Notes under the pieces: model-generated
Database searches by the model: none
What the model saw: the letters and a program-made list of their open reading frames with translations, nothing else
What the model was told of the DNA's origin: nothing
In this document: positions 15,037 to 22,947 of the stretch, piece by piece
How positions within the stretch are numbered: the stretch's first letter is position 1
Layout: each line of letters starts with the position of its first letter
Program-made: the position numbers and the translations under genes
Assembly (NCBI GenBank): GCA_004554205.1
Contig: SFNH01000010.1
Span: 1 to 27,436, forward strand
Length of the DNA stretch: 27,436 nt
From: Clostridium sp.
GTDB lineage: Bacteria > Bacillota > Clostridia > Lachnospirales > Lachnospiraceae
Direction of reading: 5' to 3'

Positions 15037-15065
15037 TTTACATATCCCACATTTTCCATTATACT
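15037..15065 (+). promoter_or_regulatory. Promoter of dacA
   Basis: TTTACA (15037-15042), a 17-base spacer, TATACT (15060-15065), about 55 bases before the start codon. Confidence 0.7.
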
Positions 15066-15119
15066 AAAGGTTAGAATATTTTTCGGCTCCTCAAAATCAA
15101 AAGGGAGAGATACATTGAA

Positions 15120-16694
15120 ATGAAACGAATCGTAACTTTTTTGTTGTGTCTGGCGCTGATTGGCGGCGCTCTGTCCCGGAAGGCATGGGCGGCCCCGTCA
15201 TGGCCCGACAATGTATCCATTTCCGCCGAGGGCGGCATTCTGATGGATGCGAACTCCGGCGCGGTGCTGTACGGCAAAAACATAGATGCCGTCTACTACC
15301 CCGCCAGTATCACAAAGATCATGACGGCTCTGGTCGTCCTTGAAAACTGCAGTCTCGACGATGTGGTGACCTTCTCTAAAAGCGCCGTCTACAGTGTGGA
15401 ATCCGGGAGCAGCAGCGCCGGCATGGATGTCGGTGACAAGCTCACCGTGCGCGACTGCCTGTACGCCATGATGCTCAAATCAGCGAACGAGGTGGCGAAC
15501 GCTCTGGCGGAGCACACCGCCGGTTCCATCCAGGCATTCACCGCCATGATGAACCAGAGGGCGGAACAGCTCGGATGCAAATCGACTCATTTTAATAACC
15601 CAAGCGGCTTAAATGATCCGTACCACTATACCTCCGCCTACGATATGGCGCTGATCGCGCAGGCAGCATTCCGGAACGAAACGTTTGTCGCCATCGACTC
15701 AAGCCTCTACTACGACCTTCCACCCACCAGGCGGAATCCGGACGGTATGCGCGTCTACCCCGGTCACCGGATGATGAAAAAAAACACATCGCAGTATTAT
15801 CCCGGCGTGATCGGCGGAAAGACCGGCTATACCTCCCTTGCCGGCAATACATTAGTAACCTGCGCCGAACGCGGGGATATGAAGCTGATCGTAGTGATCT
15901 TAAATGGACAGCAGACGCACTATACCGACACAAAGGCGCTGTTAGACTTTGGCTTTGCCAATTTTTACACTGTGAATGTATCAGATTTTGATACAACCTA
16001 CTCGTCCGTCTCTGATGACATGACGATCGCGGGTCTCCCCACCGCGGACCTGTCCATTCTTCATTTGCAGCAGGATTGCCGGATCACTCTGCCGCGCACG
16101 GCGGATTTTTCCGATGTTGTCTCGACAATCTCCTACGATCTTCTGGACTCCGCGCCTGAGCGCGCCATCGCCCGCATTCTCTACAAGTATGGTGACGTAG
16201 AGGTCGGCGCGGCCTGGCTTACGCGCAATGAACCAGGACAAAGCGCGACCCAGTCGGTCGCCGAGGTGAGGTCGGAATCAGCTATTGACGAATCAGGGAA
16301 TGCAGAAAGCGGTGCGGCTCTCTCCGCCGCGAATCTGTCCGCACGGAGCGCGGCGGCTGACGCCGGGAAGCGCTCACCGGAGGACTCCGGCAGATTTCGT
16401 CTGCATATCCCGCCGATCGTGTGGAAAACGCTCGCCATTCTCCTTATCGTTTCCCTTGTGATCGGCGCATTCCTGGCGCTGAGATATTTTACCAGGGAGA
16501 GGGAGAAAGCAGAACGCGAACTGCGCGATATGCGCCGCAAGCAGCGGCTTAAGGATATCGGGGTATCAACCGCGGATTTTGACCTTCTCATGAAGCAGAA
16601 ACGCTCGGATTCCATGCTGCGCCAGACCGGACCGGCACGCAGACCGAAAAAACACAAATCGTTTCTCGACAAAAAAGACAAGGGGCTGTCATAA
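15120..16694 (+). CDS. D-alanyl-D-alanine carboxypeptidase (S11, penicillin-binding protein)
   Basis: A 524-residue DacA/DacF-type enzyme that removes the terminal D-Ala from peptidoglycan pentapeptides outside the cell. A signal peptide spans about 1-24. The S11 catalytic motifs are SITK (Ser63, Lys66), SAN (121-123) and KTG (234-236). A beta-rich C-terminal domain (about 285-365) follows, then a low-complexity Ala/Ser linker and a TM helix (about 430-455). The tail is highly basic and should face the cytoplasm. Most S11 enzymes end in an amphipathic membrane anchor near residue 400, so the true TM plus about 65-residue basic tail is an extension. GGGAG is upstream of ATG. It has its own promoter and a strong terminator. 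Confidence 0.93.
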   Translation: MKRIVTFLLCLALIGGALSRKAWAAPSWPDNVSISAEGGILMDANSGAVLYGKNIDAVYYPASITKIMTALVVLENCSLDDVVTFSKSAVYSVESGSSSAGMDVGDKLTVRDCLYAMMLKSANEVANALAEHTAGSIQAFTAMMNQRAEQLGCKSTHFNNPSGLNDPYHYTSAYDMALIAQAAFRNETFVAIDSSLYYDLPPTRRNPDGMRVYPGHRMMKKNTSQYYPGVIGGKTGYTSLAGNTLVTCAERGDMKLIVVILNGQQTHYTDTKALLDFGFANFYTVNVSDFDTTYSSVSDDMTIAGLPTADLSILHLQQDCRITLPRTADFSDVVSTISYDLLDSAPERAIARILYKYGDVEVGAAWLTRNEPGQSATQSVAEVRSESAIDESGNAESGAALSAANLSARSAAADAGKRSPEDSGRFRLHIPPIVWKTLAILLIVSLVIGAFLALRYFTREREKAERELRDMRRKQRLKDIGVSTADFDLLMKQKRSDSMLRQTGPARRPKKHKSFLDKKDKGLS

Positions 16695-16728
16695 TGGACT
16701 GCTGACGCAGCCGCTTAATAAGACGCGA

Positions 16729-16754
16729 GAGTTCCGCAAGCGGAACTCTTTTTT
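16729..16754. terminator. Terminator of the DD-carboxypeptidase gene
   Basis: GAGTTCCG (16729-16736) and CGGAACTC (16741-16748) form a perfect 8-pair stem with a four-base loop, followed by six T (16749-16754). It abuts the stop codon of the convergent exonuclease gene. Confidence 0.85.
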
Positions 16755-17733
16755 AGTCATCCCGGCGTCTCCGCCTCGCCCGGCTGCGCTCCGCGCGTTT
16801 TTTCCGCACGTTCTCCCTGCGCCCCATGATCTTCGCCGCGCCCTCCTCATCTGTAAGCTTCAGTGTCCTCACCACAAACACCCTGATCTCATCCACCTTT
16901 TTCAGGCGTATCTTGCCCTTTAAATACCCATGCTCCGGGCAGATTGCCAGGCCGTAATAGACCTTCTGGTTTGGCGTGAACCAGTGCACCCTTTTTCGCA
17001 GGCTGCGCCCGCACTCGTAACATTTCATTTCCGTGACGCCCTTATCCCTCATGGCGTCCTCCTTCGTCGGGAAAATCCGGGACACATATTTGGAGTATCC
17101 GGGAAACCGCTCAAAAATCTCCTCGTCACGATTATCCGGCAGGCGATAATAGTCGATCGAGCGGTAGGGCAGGATCGCCTCCGAGCCCACCTCCCTGTAA
17201 AGCTCCTCAAGCACCCTCGCCGTGTAGAAAGCATCGTCCGCCGCCCGGTGAAAAGGCCGCTCCCTCGGGATTTTAAGCTCCTCCACCGCGGTGTCAAGAG
17301 ACAGCTTCTTCCCGTCACTGAAGAACAGCCCGTAGAGCTTCTGCACATCATAGTAAAACAATGGCTTCGGGAGCGGATTCTCTATCCTGTAAAATGCCAT
17401 ATTCCGCTGCAGCTCCGTCAGGTCCATCGAGCCCCAGGTGCAGAATACCGGCTCCTTGCCGCACCACCGGATAAAATCCGCTACCGCCTCGGGAAACGGC
17501 TCGCCTTGCTTTCTTAATTCCCGCATATTCATGTGAGTCACTTCCGAGATCATATAGTGCATCTGCGTATACACCTGCGGACAGACCAGCCTGTGAAACT
17601 CCCCCACAATGCGAAACTGCCCGTCAAGCTTCACCGCGCCGATCTCGATGATCTCAAACGGGAAATCCGGAGTGGAATTCTCAGGCTCGGCGCTCTGGTT
17701 CCATTCCAAATCAAATACGATGTAATCACTCAT
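16753..17733 (-). CDS. DEDDh-type 3'-5' exonuclease family protein
   Basis: A 326-residue protein whose first 185 residues are an RNase T/DnaQ-like exonuclease. It shows FDLEWN with Asp8 and Glu10, SMDLTEL with Asp104, and FHRAADDAF with His162 and Asp167, giving the DEDDh metal-binding set. It resembles KapD/sporulation-inhibitor-type exonucleases rather than a polymerase subunit. The C-terminal part carries CYECG and ICPEHG (a likely small zinc-binding site) and a very basic tail (RRENVRKKRAERSRARRRRR), suggesting nucleic-acid contact. The substrate (DNA or RNA) is not deducible. It lies downstream of tRNA-Arg and its terminator; no clear promoter of its own was seen. Confidence 0.85.
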   Translation of the reverse strand: MSDYIVFDLEWNQSAEPENSTPDFPFEIIEIGAVKLDGQFRIVGEFHRLVCPQVYTQMHYMISEVTHMNMRELRKQGEPFPEAVADFIRWCGKEPVFCTWGSMDLTELQRNMAFYRIENPLPKPLFYYDVQKLYGLFFSDGKKLSLDTAVEELKIPRERPFHRAADDAFYTARVLEELYREVGSEAILPYRSIDYYRLPDNRDEEIFERFPGYSKYVSRIFPTKEDAMRDKGVTEMKCYECGRSLRKRVHWFTPNQKVYYGLAICPEHGYLKGKIRLKKVDEIRVFVVRTLKLTDEEGAAKIMGRRENVRKKRAERSRARRRRRDD

Positions 17734-17772
17734 AGGCCCCGTCTTTTCTCCCTTACACTATCACAAAAACCT

Positions 17773-17808
17773 AAAAAAGCCAAAAGTTCTTAAAAAGACT
17801 TCCGGCTT
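17773..17808 (-). terminator. Terminator of tRNA-Arg
   Basis: On the minus strand an 11-pair stem (arms at 17798-17808 and 17777-17787, with two G-U pairs) is followed by a run of T (17773-17778 as A on the plus strand). Confidence 0.75.
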
Positions 17809-17818
17809 CATCAGCAAG

Positions 17819-17892
17819 CGTCGCTAAGAGGATTTGAACCTCCGGCCTACCGCTTAGGAGGCGGTCGCTCTATCCAACTGAGCTATAGCGAC
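17819..17892 (-). tRNA. tRNA-Arg (anticodon CCT)
   Basis: A 74-base cloverleaf with a perfectly paired acceptor stem (GTCGCTA with TAGCGAC), anticodon stem ACCGC/GCGGT, loop CTCCTAA, and T loop TTCAAAT. It reads AGG codons. CCA is not encoded. Confidence 0.95.
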
Positions 17893-17904
17893 ATTTTATG
17901 ACAC

Positions 17905-17963
17905 CGGGCTTCGCCTGCGCCAAAGCCCGTATCTATTATATTCAAAAAAGCAACCGGCGTCAA
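17905..17963 (-). promoter_or_regulatory. Promoter and leader hairpin of tRNA-Arg
   Basis: Minus strand TTGACG (17958-17963), a 17-base spacer and a perfect TATAAT (17935-17940). The leader between promoter and tRNA holds a hairpin, CGGGCTT with AAGCCCG (17905-17929), perhaps a processing element. Confidence 0.8.
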
Positions 17964-17993
17964 GTCCAAACACGGCAAAACATGGTTTAGTTG

Positions 17994-18004
17994 TAACAGT
18001 TCAG
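17994..18004 (+). repeat. Copy of the TAACAGTTCAG motif
   Basis: Exact 11-base copy, 15 bases past the DUF3881 stop codon and about 30 bases upstream of the tRNA-Arg -35 box. Confidence 0.6.
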
Positions 18005-18019
18005 TTTGACCCGCTAGCC

Positions 18020-18898
18020 TTAACCTTCCGCAAACTTCGCCACGCCCTGCATCCAGATCTGGCCCTTGAAGCGGCGTCCGATCTTCGGCTCGCCGAGCAG
18101 GTCATTTTCCGCAATCGCGACATGGAATATCATATCACTGCATTTCAGCGTCAGGTCATAGACGAGCTCACCGCTCACCATGTTTTTCTTCTCCTCGATT
18201 TCAACGATCTCGCCGATGACCGAGTACTGGTCGCATTCGATGCCGCAGGGCATAAAGCAGGAATCAACAATGGAATAGATGTCCTCCTTCATCGCGCGCC
18301 GGGAAATCTGGGAGTAGAGGTCAATGTCCTCGATCGTCAGCGTCTCCATGGCGTCCTCATCGCCGTTCTTCGCCGCCTCCAAAAGGCTGCAGCGGTCCCT
18401 TGCGGCCACCCGCGCCATCTCAATCTGCTTCCGTGTCTTATAGAGCGGCAGCAGGATCTTTCCTTCCCCCGCAAGACCGGACAGGTTCACAGACTCCACC
18501 TTCCGCGGTGCGCGTGAGGCCTCCCGCTCCCGGTACTCGAAACCATTGTCCAGATAAAAGATCAGGGAGATGCCGACCCGGTACTCGTCCAAAAGCCCCG
18601 CATACGTCTCCTTTTCGGCGTGGCGCTGGATATTGCAGTCCGCTTCGGACGAGATATCCGTACCTGAAAGATAAGGATAATAATACTCCCGCCGGAATGT
18701 GCCCTGCTCGCCCATCTCGCCCGCCATCACGATCCCCATGCCGGGCGCAACCTCCGCGCGAAGCTCACAGAGGGTGGTGTCCGCATCAATCGTAAGACAT
18801 TGCCTGACCGCGATTTTCTCCAGCTTCTTAAGCAATGCCTCGATATCCCGCTTTTTCTGAAATTTGCCAAAACCGATACTGCGCAAAAACTTATGCAT
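18020..18898 (-). CDS. DUF3881 family protein
   Basis: A 292-residue soluble protein of unknown function. The opening MHKFLRSIGFGKF and the overall pattern match DUF3881, a family I know mainly from Lachnospiraceae and relatives. There is no signal peptide or TM. The middle is charged (about 130-205), and the C-terminal part (about 205-292) looks beta-rich (IECDQYSVIGEIVEIEEKKN ...). No catalytic motif is recognised. The ribosome site AGAAGGTGG is just before ATG. The gene follows gdhA on the same strand, after the gdhA terminator; no distinct promoter was identified, so read-through from gdhA is possible. Confidence 0.75.
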   Translation of the reverse strand: MHKFLRSIGFGKFQKKRDIEALLKKLEKIAVRQCLTIDADTTLCELRAEVAPGMGIVMAGEMGEQGTFRREYYYPYLSGTDISSEADCNIQRHAEKETYAGLLDEYRVGISLIFYLDNGFEYREREASRAPRKVESVNLSGLAGEGKILLPLYKTRKQIEMARVAARDRCSLLEAAKNGDEDAMETLTIEDIDLYSQISRRAMKEDIYSIVDSCFMPCGIECDQYSVIGEIVEIEEKKNMVSGELVYDLTLKCSDMIFHVAIAENDLLGEPKIGRRFKGQIWMQGVAKFAEG

Positions 18899-18947
18899 TC
18901 TGCCACCTTCTTACTTTCTGATCCCGTCTGCCCTATGCCAGGCAGAA

Positions 18948-18973
18948 AAAGGCGAAGAAACTCCTTCGCCTTT
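18948..18973 (-). terminator. Terminator of gdhA
   Basis: AAAGGCGAAG (18948-18957) and CTTCGCCTTT (18964-18973) form a perfect 10-pair stem with a six-base loop. On the minus strand it continues as TTTTTCTG. Confidence 0.8.
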
Positions 18974-19036
18974 AGTCTCTGCGCGTATTATATGCAATTT
19001 CTCCGCTTTCGTCAATAAAAACTGCGTGGAGTTTTG

Positions 19037-20371
19037 TTAAACAATCCCCTGCGCCATCATAGCGTCCACTACCTTCTCAAAACCGGCAATGTTCGCGCCC
19101 GCCACATAGTTGCCCTCCACGCCGTAGCGTCTCGCGGCGTCGTCTGCCTTGGCAAAGATGTTGACCATGATGTCCTTAAGCTTCACGTCCACCTCCTCGA
19201 AGGTCCAGGACAGTCTCAGGCTGTTCTGGCTCATCTCCAGGGCGGAGGTTGCCACGCCGCCCGCGTTCGCCGCCTTGCCCGGCATAAACAGCATACCGCT
19301 CTCGAGGAAGAAGTCCGTCGCCTCTCTTGTGGACGGCATATTCGCGCCCTCCGCAACCGCGAAGCAGCCGTTTGCCTTTAATGTCTTTGCGTCGTCTAAA
19401 TTCAGCTCGTTCTGGGTCGCACACGGAAGCGCGATATCGCACGGGATCGTCCAGATGCCCCTGCCCTCGGTGTACTTCGCGGCCGGAACCGCATCGGCGT
19501 ACTCTTTGATGCGTCCGCGGCGCACCTCCTTGATCTCCTTAACCACGTCAAGCTTAATGCCGTCCGGATCATAGATGTAGCCGTTGGAATCGCTCATGGC
19601 AACGACCTTTGCGCCAAGCTGCTGTGCTTTCTCGGTCGCGTAGATCGCCACATTCCCGGAGCCGGATACGAGCACAGTCTTTCCTGCAAGCTCCCTGCCG
19701 TTGTGCTTTAACATCTCATCCAGAATGTAGATCAGCCCGTAGCCGGTCGCCTGGGTCCTCACAAGGGAACCGCCGTAGGTCAGCCCCTTGCCGGTCAGAA
19801 CGCCCTCGTACAGCCCGGTCAGTCTCTTGTACTGGCCATACAGAAATCCGATCTCTCTTGCGCCCACACCGATGTCGCCCGCCGGGACGTCCTCGTCCGC
19901 GCCGATATACTTGTAAAGCTCGGTCATGAAGCTCTGGCAGAATGCCATCACCTCGCGGTCGGATTTGCCCTTCGGGTCAAAGTTGGAACCGCCCTTGCCG
20001 CCGCCGATCGGAAGCCCGGTCAGAGAATTCTTAAACACCTGCTCGAAGCCCAGGAATTTTAAGATGCCCTGGTTTACGGACGGGTGCAGGCGCAGACCGC
20101 CCTTGTACGGCCCGATCGCGCTATTGAACTGCACGCGGTAGCCCTTGTTGACCTGTACCTGCCCGGCGTCGTCCACCCACGGCACGCGGAAAGAAATGAT
20201 GCGCTCCGGCTCAACCAGCCGCTCCAAAAGCGCCATCCTGCGGTATTTCTCCTCGTTTGCGTCAATCACCAGACGCAGAGAATCCAGAACCTCCTTTACT
20301 GCCTGGTGAAACTCCGCCTCTCCCGGATTCTGCTCCACCACCCTTGCGTAAATCTCGTCTACATAAGACAT
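19037..20371 (-). CDS. gdhA: Glutamate dehydrogenase (probably NADP-specific)
   Basis: A 444-residue hexameric-type GDH that converts 2-oxoglutarate and ammonia to glutamate and back. Visible signatures are GPYKGGLRLHP (substrate-binding Lys), LPIGGGKGGSNFDPKGKSD (catalytic Lys), VPAGDIGVGAREIGF, and a Rossmann motif VLVSGSGNVAIYA (nucleotide binding), followed by SDSNGYIYDPDG. The small hexameric class of about 445 residues is commonly NADP-linked and biosynthetic; cofactor choice is inferred. CAGGAGGG about 7 bases upstream supports the start. The gene begins only 47 bases after the ABC-F stop with no terminator between, so co-transcription is possible. Confidence 0.95.
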   Translation of the reverse strand: MSYVDEIYARVVEQNPGEAEFHQAVKEVLDSLRLVIDANEEKYRRMALLERLVEPERIISFRVPWVDDAGQVQVNKGYRVQFNSAIGPYKGGLRLHPSVNQGILKFLGFEQVFKNSLTGLPIGGGKGGSNFDPKGKSDREVMAFCQSFMTELYKYIGADEDVPAGDIGVGAREIGFLYGQYKRLTGLYEGVLTGKGLTYGGSLVRTQATGYGLIYILDEMLKHNGRELAGKTVLVSGSGNVAIYATEKAQQLGAKVVAMSDSNGYIYDPDGIKLDVVKEIKEVRRGRIKEYADAVPAAKYTEGRGIWTIPCDIALPCATQNELNLDDAKTLKANGCFAVAEGANMPSTREATDFFLESGMLFMPGKAANAGGVATSALEMSQNSLRLSWTFEEVDVKLKDIMVNIFAKADDAARRYGVEGNYVAGANIAGFEKVVDAMMAQGIV

Positions 20372-20418
20372 AGCCTATCCCTCCTGGTATATATTTGTTT
20401 GTTTCCTTACTTCCGGTC

Positions 20419-22056
20419 TTAATCGTCATCCTCCTGGGAGTCCGTAGCGGCGAAGACAAAACGCTTCCGCGCCATTTCGTCGCTCTCTAAGTATTCGTCA
20501 TAGGTCGTGATCTTGTCGATGAGCTGACCATTCACAATCTCCATGATCCGGTTTGCCGTCGTCTGCACGATCTGATGGTCGCGGGATGAAAAGATCAGCA
20601 CGCCCGGAAACTTCATCAGGCCGTTATTTAACGCCGTGATCGCCTCCATGTCAAGATGGTCTGTCGGCTCGTCTAACATCAGCACATTCGCGCCGGAGAT
20701 CATCAGCTTGGAAAGCATACAGCGCACCTTCTCGCCGCCGGAGAGCACCCGCACCTTCTTCACTCCGTCCTCACCGGCAAAGAGCATCCGGCCCAGGAAT
20801 CCGCGCACATAGGTCACGTCCTTCTCCGGGGAATACTGCGTCAGCCAGTCCACGATCGTATCGTCGCTGTCAAACTCCGCGGAGTTATCCTTCGGGAAGT
20901 AGGACTGGGTCGTCGTCAGCCCCCATTTATAGGAGCCCTCGTCCGGCTCCATCTCTCCCGCCAGAATCTGGAAGAGCACCGTCTTCGCGCGCTCATTCGG
21001 GCCCACGAGCGCCACCTTGTCATCGCGGTTTAAAGTAAAACTTATGCCGTCTAAAATCTTCTCGCCGTCTATGGTCTTGGAAAGATTCTCAACCGTCAGG
21101 ACTTCATTTCCGATCTCACGGAACGGACGGAAATCAATGTACGGATATTTCCGGCTCGACGGCTTGATGTCGTCTAACTCGATCTTTTCCAGCGCCCGCT
21201 TCCTCGACGTTGCCTGCCTGGACTTGGAGGCGTTTGCGGAGAAGCGCTGAATGAACTCCTGGAGCTCCTTGATCTTCTCTTCCTTCTTCCGGTTTGCTTC
21301 CTTCATCTGCTTCACCATGAGCTGGCTCGACTCATACCAGAAATCATAGTTTCCGGCGTAGAGCTGAATCTTGCCGTAGTCGATGTCCGCGATATTGGTG
21401 CACACTTTGTTAAGGAAATAACGATCGTGGGAAACCACGATGACCGTATTCTCAAAATTGATGAGGAACTCCTCCAGCCATGCGATCGCATCGAGATCCA
21501 GATGGTTCGTCGGCTCGTCGAGAAGCAGGATGTCCGGGTTTCCGAAAAGCGCCTGCGCAAGCAGCACCTTCACCTTCAGGGAACCGATGAGATCCTTCAT
21601 CAGTGTATAATGGTACTCCGTATCCACGCCGAGACCATTAAGCAGGTTCGCCGCGTCCGACTCGGCCTCCCAGCCGTTCATCTCGGCAAATTCGCCCTCT
21701 AATTCCGCCGCCCGGATGCCGTCCTCGTCGGAGAAATCCTCCTTCATGTAGATCGCGTCCTTCTCCTTCATCACGTCGTAGAGGCGTTTATTGCCCATGA
21801 TCACCGTATCCAGAACCGGGAATTCATCATATTTAAAATGATCCTGCTGCAAAAACGACAGGCGCTGCCCCGGTGTGATCACCACGTCACCGTTCGTCGG
21901 CTCGAGACGACCGGACAGGATCTTTAAAAACGTGGACTTCCCGGCGCCGTTTGCGCCGATCAGACCGTAGCAGTTCCCCTCCGTAAACTTAATATTCACA
22001 TCCTCAAACAGAGCTTTTTTGCCTACCCGCAGGGTCACGCCATTTGCACTAATCAT
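20419..22056 (-). CDS. ABC-F family ATPase with degenerate motifs
   Basis: A 545-residue soluble protein with two fused ABC domains and no TM, of the YbiT-like ABC-F group that acts on ribosomes or translation. Domain 1: Walker A GANGAGKS (34-41), signature region LIGSLKV (156-162, not LSGGQ-like), Walker B ILLLDE (176-181), H-loop SHD (209-211). A charged linker spans about 240-300. Domain 2: Walker A GPNERAKT (352-359, lacking the usual second and third Gly), a canonical LSGGE signature (439-443), Walker B VLMLDE (458-463), and SRD (491-493) where His is usual. Both catalytic Glu residues remain. Part of this divergence is, from memory, typical of the subfamily. AAAGGTG 7 bases upstream supports the start. 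The leader carries a promoter, hairpin and short ORF. Confidence 0.9.
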   Translation of the reverse strand: MISANGVTLRVGKKALFEDVNIKFTEGNCYGLIGANGAGKSTFLKILSGRLEPTNGDVVITPGQRLSFLQQDHFKYDEFPVLDTVIMGNKRLYDVMKEKDAIYMKEDFSDEDGIRAAELEGEFAEMNGWEAESDAANLLNGLGVDTEYHYTLMKDLIGSLKVKVLLAQALFGNPDILLLDEPTNHLDLDAIAWLEEFLINFENTVIVVSHDRYFLNKVCTNIADIDYGKIQLYAGNYDFWYESSQLMVKQMKEANRKKEEKIKELQEFIQRFSANASKSRQATSRKRALEKIELDDIKPSSRKYPYIDFRPFREIGNEVLTVENLSKTIDGEKILDGISFTLNRDDKVALVGPNERAKTVLFQILAGEMEPDEGSYKWGLTTTQSYFPKDNSAEFDSDDTIVDWLTQYSPEKDVTYVRGFLGRMLFAGEDGVKKVRVLSGGEKVRCMLSKLMISGANVLMLDEPTDHLDMEAITALNNGLMKFPGVLIFSSRDHQIVQTTANRIMEIVNGQLIDKITTYDEYLESDEMARKRFVFAATDSQEDDD

Positions 22057-22059
22057 GTT

Positions 22060-22113
22060 TCAACACCTTTCATAAAAAAGGGGGAAGCCTCTTCGTGTCC
22101 CCCATTTTCGCAT
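22060..22113 (-). CDS. 17-codon upstream ORF in the ABC-F leader (putative)
   Basis: Minus strand ATG (22111-22113) to TGA (22060-22062) encodes MRKWGTRRGFPLFYERC. It spans the whole terminator hairpin and stops 3 bases before the ABC-F start codon. No ribosome site precedes it, because the predicted transcript starts only a few bases upstream, so it would be leaderless or nearly so. Leader peptides are established in attenuation of some antibiotic-resistance ABC-F genes; its role here is inference. Confidence 0.35.
   Translation of the reverse strand: MRKWGTRRGFPLFYERC
22074..22103 (-). terminator. Terminator hairpin inside the ABC-F leader
   Basis: On the minus strand GGGGGA pairs with TCCCCC (plus-strand arms at 22098-22103 and 22080-22085) and is followed by six T. 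It lies after the predicted ABC-F promoter, so it could act both as the end of the amino-acid transporter operon and as a conditional terminator for the ABC-F gene. Confidence 0.75.
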
Positions 22114-22120
22114 CAATTTT

Positions 22121-22148
22121 ATTTTACAAGGAATTTAAGATTTTTCAA
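22121..22148 (-). promoter_or_regulatory. Promoter of the ABC-F gene
   Basis: Minus strand TTGAAA (22143-22148), a 16-base spacer and TAAAAT (22121-22126), located between the stop of the transporter ATPase gene and the hairpin. Confidence 0.6.
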
Positions 22149-22164
22149 GCCTTTTTTCATATTT

Positions 22165-22932
22165 CTACTTCATCAGTTCCCCGTATCTGCCGAGGAAGCT
22201 CTGCGTCCGCTCATTGGAGGACGCAAACACCTGCTCGGGCGTGCCCTCCTCCACGATCACGCCGCCCGCCATAAAGATGACCCGGTCGGAAATATCTCTG
22301 GCAAACGCCATCTCGTGCGTGACGATCACCATCGTGATGTGAAGCTCCGCGAGCGACTTGATCACCTTGAGCACCTCGCCGGTCAGCTCCGGATCGAGCG
22401 CCGATGTCGGCTCGTCAAAAAACAGAATCTTCGGATTCAGCGCAAGGGCGCGCGCGATCGCCACACGCTGGCACTGCCCTCCGGAAAGCTGGCAGGGGTA
22501 GGCGTCCGCCTTGTCCTCAAGCCCCATCTTTGAGAGAAGCTCTCCCGCCGTGCGGTACACTTCCTCCCTGTCCCGCTTCTGGACAGTGATCGGGGCGTCG
22601 GTAATATTTTTCATGACAGAGTAATGCGGAAACAGGTTAAAATTCTGAAACACCAGTCCATAATTCTGCTGAATTTTCTTAAGCTCCTGCCTCGGGGCAT
22701 ACACCGTCCTCCCATCCGCGCCGTTCCACGCCGCCTTCTCACCGAGATAGACCAATTCCCCGCTGTCCATCGTCTCAAGCATCGTCGCGCAGCGCAGCAG
22801 CGTAGACTTCCCGGAGCCGGACGGCCCGATGATAGACACGATCTCGCCCTCGCCCACATTCAGAGAAATATCCTGAATAACCTCTAGCCCGTCAAATGAT
22901 TTTTTCACATGATTCATTTCCAGTAAGTTCAT
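22165..22932 (-). CDS. Polar amino-acid ABC transporter ATPase
   Basis: A 255-residue GlnQ/HisP-type ATPase that powers amino-acid uptake with the permease just upstream. Walker A IGPSGSGKST (35-44), a Q-loop near LVFQNFNLFPHYSV (characteristic of this subfamily), signature LSGGQCQR, Walker B ILFFDEPTSALD and H-loop VTHEM are all present. It is the last gene of a three-gene operon, 15 bases after the permease, and is followed by the T-tailed hairpin at 22074-22103. The exact amino acid is not deducible. Confidence 0.95.
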   Translation of the reverse strand: MNLLEMNHVKKSFDGLEVIQDISLNVGEGEIVSIIGPSGSGKSTLLRCATMLETMDSGELVYLGEKAAWNGADGRTVYAPRQELKKIQQNYGLVFQNFNLFPHYSVMKNITDAPITVQKRDREEVYRTAGELLSKMGLEDKADAYPCQLSGGQCQRVAIARALALNPKILFFDEPTSALDPELTGEVLKVIKSLAELHITMVIVTHEMAFARDISDRVIFMAGGVIVEEGTPEQVFASSNERTQSFLGRYGELMK

Positions 22933-22947
22933 GGTATTCCTCCGAGT

